From Candidatus Nanohalarchaeota archaeon (lineage in GTDB: Archaea > EX4484-52 > B79-G9), in the NCBI GenBank assembly GCA_003660865.1, contig QMVA01000057.1, positions 1-8,067 of the forward strand: DNA of 8,067 nt, written 5' to 3'. The stretch's first letter is position 1, and every line of letters begins with the position of its first letter. Below the pieces are notes generated by a model, which saw nothing but the letters and a program-made list of their open reading frames with translations, was not told the DNA's origin and did not search any database. Of this stretch, positions 5,691-8,067 are shown one piece after another. The position numbers and the translations under genes were made by a program.

Positions 5691-6959
5691 ATGGCTGGAA
5701 AAATTTATGAGAGAAAACTTGATGAGAAAATAAAGAAGTTTGTGAAAAGAAAGGAAATTGTAGGTATCAGAGGAGCGCGCCAGACAGGCAAGACTACACT
5801 TCTCAAAATAATCGCAAACAGCATACCGGATGAATATGATAAAGTATTTGTTAATATGGATATGGTAGAATATAGAAGGGCATTGGAAGAGAGTCCCATG
5901 GATTTTGTCAAAAGATTCAGGACGCCGGATAAGAAATTGTACCTGTTTCTTGATGAAGTGCAGAGAGTTAAGGACGGAGGAGAAAAATTAAAGATAATTT
6001 TTGATGAATTCCCTGATGTAAAAATGTTTATCAGTGGCTCATCAAGTCTTGAATTAAAGGCTAATATTCTTGGATTTCTTGTAGGCAGACTCTTTCTTTA
6101 TGAACTTTATACATTTGATTTTGAAGAGTTTTTGTCTACAAGAGATAAAGGGCTTGTAAGGTTGTTTGCTGAAAAACATCTTAGTTTCAAAAATTTTCTT
6201 GAAGATGAGGGAGATATTGATTCGCCTGCTTTTACGAGTGAATTTTTGAGTCTGTGGAAAGAGTATGTGATTTTTGGAGGATATCCTGAGGTTGTCAAGG
6301 CGCCTGATTATGAGGAAAAGATTGCGGTTCTGAAAAATATATTTAATCTGTATCTTGAGAAAGATATTATTGCTTTTTTTGGAATTGAGGATACATCAAA
6401 TTTTGAAAAACTGTTAAAAGTGCTTGCATTCAATATCTCAAGTTTAATGTCCGGTTATTCAATTGCATCTGATTTAGGCATACCATATAAAAAAGTAGAA
6501 GTATTCCTGACAATACTTGAGCATACGTATTCTATTCACCTTCTGAAGCCGTTTCATCGTAATCTTGTTACTGAGTTGAAAAAATCGTCAAAAATTTATT
6601 TTCTGGATACAGGTCTTAGAAATATGGCAATAGATAATTTTACGGCATTTGGAAGAAGGAGCGATCAAGGAGAGCTAATGGAAAATTTTGTTTTGAGAGA
6701 GCTTGTAAGTGGTTTTGGCGAGTGGAAATTAAATTACTGGAGAACGGCAGGAAAGGCAGAGATGGATTTTGTTTTGAGGAAAGGCAATAAAATTATCCCT
6801 ATTGAGGTTAAACTTGGTGGAGAAAAGCTTGGAAAGAGTTTTTACAGTTTTCTTGAGGCTTATGAGCCTAAAAAAGCAGTTGTTGCAAGTCTTGATAAAT
6901 TTAAGAAGGAGAAAATCGGCAAAACAATGGTTTATTGGGTGCCTGTGTTTTATTTGTAA
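5691..6959 (+). CDS. AAA ATPase with C-terminal DUF4143 domain
   Basis: A 422-residue P-loop ATPase of the AAA_14/DUF4143 type, common in archaea and bacteria and mostly uncharacterised. After a short basic helix come Walker A GARQTGKT (28-35), Walker B LYLFLDEVQ (83-91) and a sensor-1-like ISGSSS (114-119). Then follow the GR pair (132-133) before YELYTFDFEEFL, and GGYPEVV (196-202). The C-terminal domain carries E357-x-D359 in AEMDFVLRKG and E372-x-K374 in IPIEVKLG, the layout of the PD-(D/E)XK nuclease fold often noted in DUF4143 proteins. Whether it cuts DNA is not known. No membrane segment is present. ATG 5691 puts the family N terminus right; there is no ribosome site, so a near-leaderless transcript is likely. 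Codons favour AAA and GAA, unlike the ATP synthase genes. The recombinase gene downstream has its own promoter. Confidence 0.9.
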   Translation: MAGKIYERKLDEKIKKFVKRKEIVGIRGARQTGKTTLLKIIANSIPDEYDKVFVNMDMVEYRRALEESPMDFVKRFRTPDKKLYLFLDEVQRVKDGGEKLKIIFDEFPDVKMFISGSSSLELKANILGFLVGRLFLYELYTFDFEEFLSTRDKGLVRLFAEKHLSFKNFLEDEGDIDSPAFTSEFLSLWKEYVIFGGYPEVVKAPDYEEKIAVLKNIFNLYLEKDIIAFFGIEDTSNFEKLLKVLAFNISSLMSGYSIASDLGIPYKKVEVFLTILEHTYSIHLLKPFHRNLVTELKKSSKIYFLDTGLRNMAIDNFTAFGRRSDQGELMENFVLRELVSGFGEWKLNYWRTAGKAEMDFVLRKGNKIIPIEVKLGGEKLGKSFYSFLEAYEPKKAVVASLDKFKKEKIGKTMVYWVPVFYL

Positions 6960-7012
6960 GTGGACTGAATTTTGATGAGTTTACGATATCGGCAGGATAC
7001 GTATGCAAGAAC

Positions 7013-7020
7013 TATATAAA
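7013..7020 (+). promoter_or_regulatory. TATA box for a leaderless xerA transcript
   Basis: TATATAAA is centred 26-27 nt before ATG 7043, exactly where an archaeal TATA box belongs if the ATG is the first transcribed codon. No Shine-Dalgarno site precedes 7043. This also supports 7043 over the in-frame ATG 6935, which lies inside the ATPase gene. Confidence 0.6.
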
Positions 7021-7042
7021 GACACTTGAAACAACTGAATCT

Positions 7043-7947
7043 ATGAATGAATATATTCAAATGCTGGAACTTGAACTTAAATCAAGGGGATTCAGCGGAA
7101 AGACAGTGAAGTCTTATGTGTTCCATGTGTCGTGTTTTTTGAATCACGCGGGAACAGAATCATCAAAGGAGGATATCCAGAGATATTTTGTAGGGTTGTC
7201 TGAACGATTGGATCGGAGGACTGTGAATCTGAGGATTAGTGCAGTAAAATTCTTTTATCGGCAGGTTCTTTTGAAGGATTTTGATATAAAATATATGAAG
7301 AGGCCGAAAAGGATTCCTGGGGTCCTTACAAAGGAGGAGACAGTTGCAATTTTAAACCAAATAACCAACCCAAAACACACGCTTTTGATTGAGACGATTT
7401 ACGGTTGTGGTCTTCGGGTGTCAGAGGCAGTCTGCTGAAAAAGGCAGATTTAAGGTTTGATGAAGGCCTGATTAAGATAAAACAGTCAAAAGGCAGGAAA
7501 GACCGCTTTGTTATGCTGCCGAAATTGCTTTATTCAAGACTAAAGGCGTATATTGAGATCCGTGCAGATGAAAACCCCTATGTGTTTGATTCTAACAGAG
7601 GGAGTCATTTGACTGTGAAATCTGTCCAGTTCATAGTGCAAAATGCAGCGAAAAAAACAAAGATTCCAAAACAAATTCATGTTCACACACTGCGGCACAG
7701 CTATGCAACGCATTTGTTAGAGCAAGGCACGGACTTAAGGATCATACAACGGCTGCTTGGGCATTCGTCAGTTAGGACAACAGAAATTTACACCCATATT
7801 TCAAACCAACTAATAAAAAATGTTGTCAGCCCGCTAGACTGTTTGAATTCAACACAAAATTATAGGGAACCATCCAGAAACACAAACCACTCTAAAATTT
7901 CGCATAACACACAGAGGGATGCAAGTTTTACGAACAAAACTTCGTAA
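7043..7947 (+). pseudogene. xerA: XerA-like tyrosine recombinase, frameshifted
   Basis: A site-specific recombinase of the Xer/phage-integrase family, which cuts and rejoins DNA through a tyrosine. It is in two frames: 7043-7438, then 7435-7947. The first gives the SAM-like DNA-binding domain (MNEYIQMLELELKSRGFSGK) and ends at the catalytic box GCGLRVSEAVC. The second resumes at LKKADLRFDEGL. One base is missing near 7433-7435, between EAV and LKKAD. All catalytic positions survive: Arg (codon 7415), Lys in SKGRKDR (7489), His and Arg in HTLRH (7684, 7693), His in LGHSS (7762) and Tyr in TEIYTH (7789). Joined length is about 300 residues. The family usually ends near SPLDCLN; some 33 extra residues follow and look non-coding. 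Such intact residues suggest either a very recent mutation or a sequencing error. Confidence 0.85.
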
Positions 7948-7952
7948 AACTT
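7923..7952. repeat. 12-bp perfect hairpin across the recombinase stop codon
   Basis: AAGTTTTACGAA (7923-7934) pairs perfectly with TTCGTAAAACTT (7941-7952) around a 6-nt CAAAAC loop. The recombinase stop TAA (7945-7947) is inside the right arm. AACTTCG recurs at 7938-7944 and 7953-7959. It could be an RNA 3'-end structure or a recombination site near the recombinase. No long T-tract follows, so a classic terminator is not evident. Confidence 0.7.
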
Positions 7953-8026
7953 AACTTCGCCACTTCTACATAGCTCACGCTAATTTTGTCAGTAATGTCA
8001 TTTGACAGTTGGTGTTTACCACCGCA

Positions 8027-8062
8027 ATTTTAGTGATTTATCCTCATAAATTCTGGTAAAAT
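8027..8062. repeat. imperfect dyad near the window end
   Basis: ATTTTA (8027-8032) pairs with TAAAAT (8057-8062), and ATTTAT (8036-8041) with ATAAAT (8046-8051), around CCTC. The segments between do not pair and differ in length (3 and 5 nt). It is faintly like a Xer dif site, but arm symmetry is weak. No gene is visible in 7948-8067; a short TGTCA-TT-TGACA palindrome also lies at 7996-8007. Confidence 0.35.
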
Positions 8063-8067
8063 CCTCC

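Noticed and set aside
7430..7445. Programmed -1 ribosomal frameshift in the recombinase gene
   Set aside because: The A-AAA-AAG-like run comes after the TGA stop in the upstream frame, and there is no slippery heptamer before it.
7043..8067. Integron integrase with attI/attC sites
   Set aside because: The protein lacks the extra segment that marks IntI between the catalytic boxes, and no paired GTTRRRY/RYYYAAC core sites with attC geometry are visible downstream.

Overview
The window looks like a piece of an archaeal chromosome. The main evidence is an A-type (archaeal/vacuolar-like) ATP synthase gene set, F-A-B-D. Further support comes from Shine-Dalgarno sites of the GAGGTGA/GGTGAT type, TATA-like boxes about 26 nt ahead of start codons (consistent with leaderless transcripts), a T-tract typical of archaeal termination, and a XerA-like tyrosine recombinase. 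A Cys-rich secreted protein of a style I associate with uncultivated DPANN lineages such as Woesearchaeota makes that group possible, but the lineage is inference.

Layout. Positions 1-258 are AT-rich and hold no supportable gene, but carry three consecutive hairpins (33-116) and a TATA-like box. Positions 349-4984 form one tight co-directional cluster: atpF (short), atpA, atpB, atpD, a 127-residue protein resembling archaeal DUF22 proteins, and a 45-residue one-helix membrane protein starting in an ATGA overlap. Spacings are 16 nt or less, or genes overlap. This cluster encodes the catalytic head (A, B) and central stalk (D, F). The peripheral stalk and membrane subunits (H, E, C, I, K) are not in the window, so a working enzyme needs genes elsewhere. 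A Cys-rich, membrane-anchored or secreted protein follows (5017-5427), then a 263-nt AT-rich gap.

That gap holds a T-tract terminator candidate (5554-5568) and a striking set of direct repeats (5569-5682). Their ATAG cores lie 32, 32 and 31 nt apart, almost exactly three DNA turns, and end at the start of a 422-residue AAA ATPase with a C-terminal DUF4143 nuclease-like domain. Next comes a XerA-like recombinase gene with its own TATA box. It has all six expected catalytic positions but is broken by a one-base deletion near 7433-7435. The window ends with a 12-bp perfect hairpin across the recombinase stop codon and a second imperfect dyad.

The two halves differ in base and codon use. The ATP synthase cluster is G- and purine-rich on the coding strand and favours AAG and GAG. 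The ATPase/recombinase half is A+T-rich and favours AAA and GAA, which fits an acquired or mobile segment. The most interesting items are the phased repeat array ahead of the AAA-DUF4143 gene, the two uncharacterised genes co-transcribed with the ATP synthase, and the AtpF that lacks its usual C-terminal helix.
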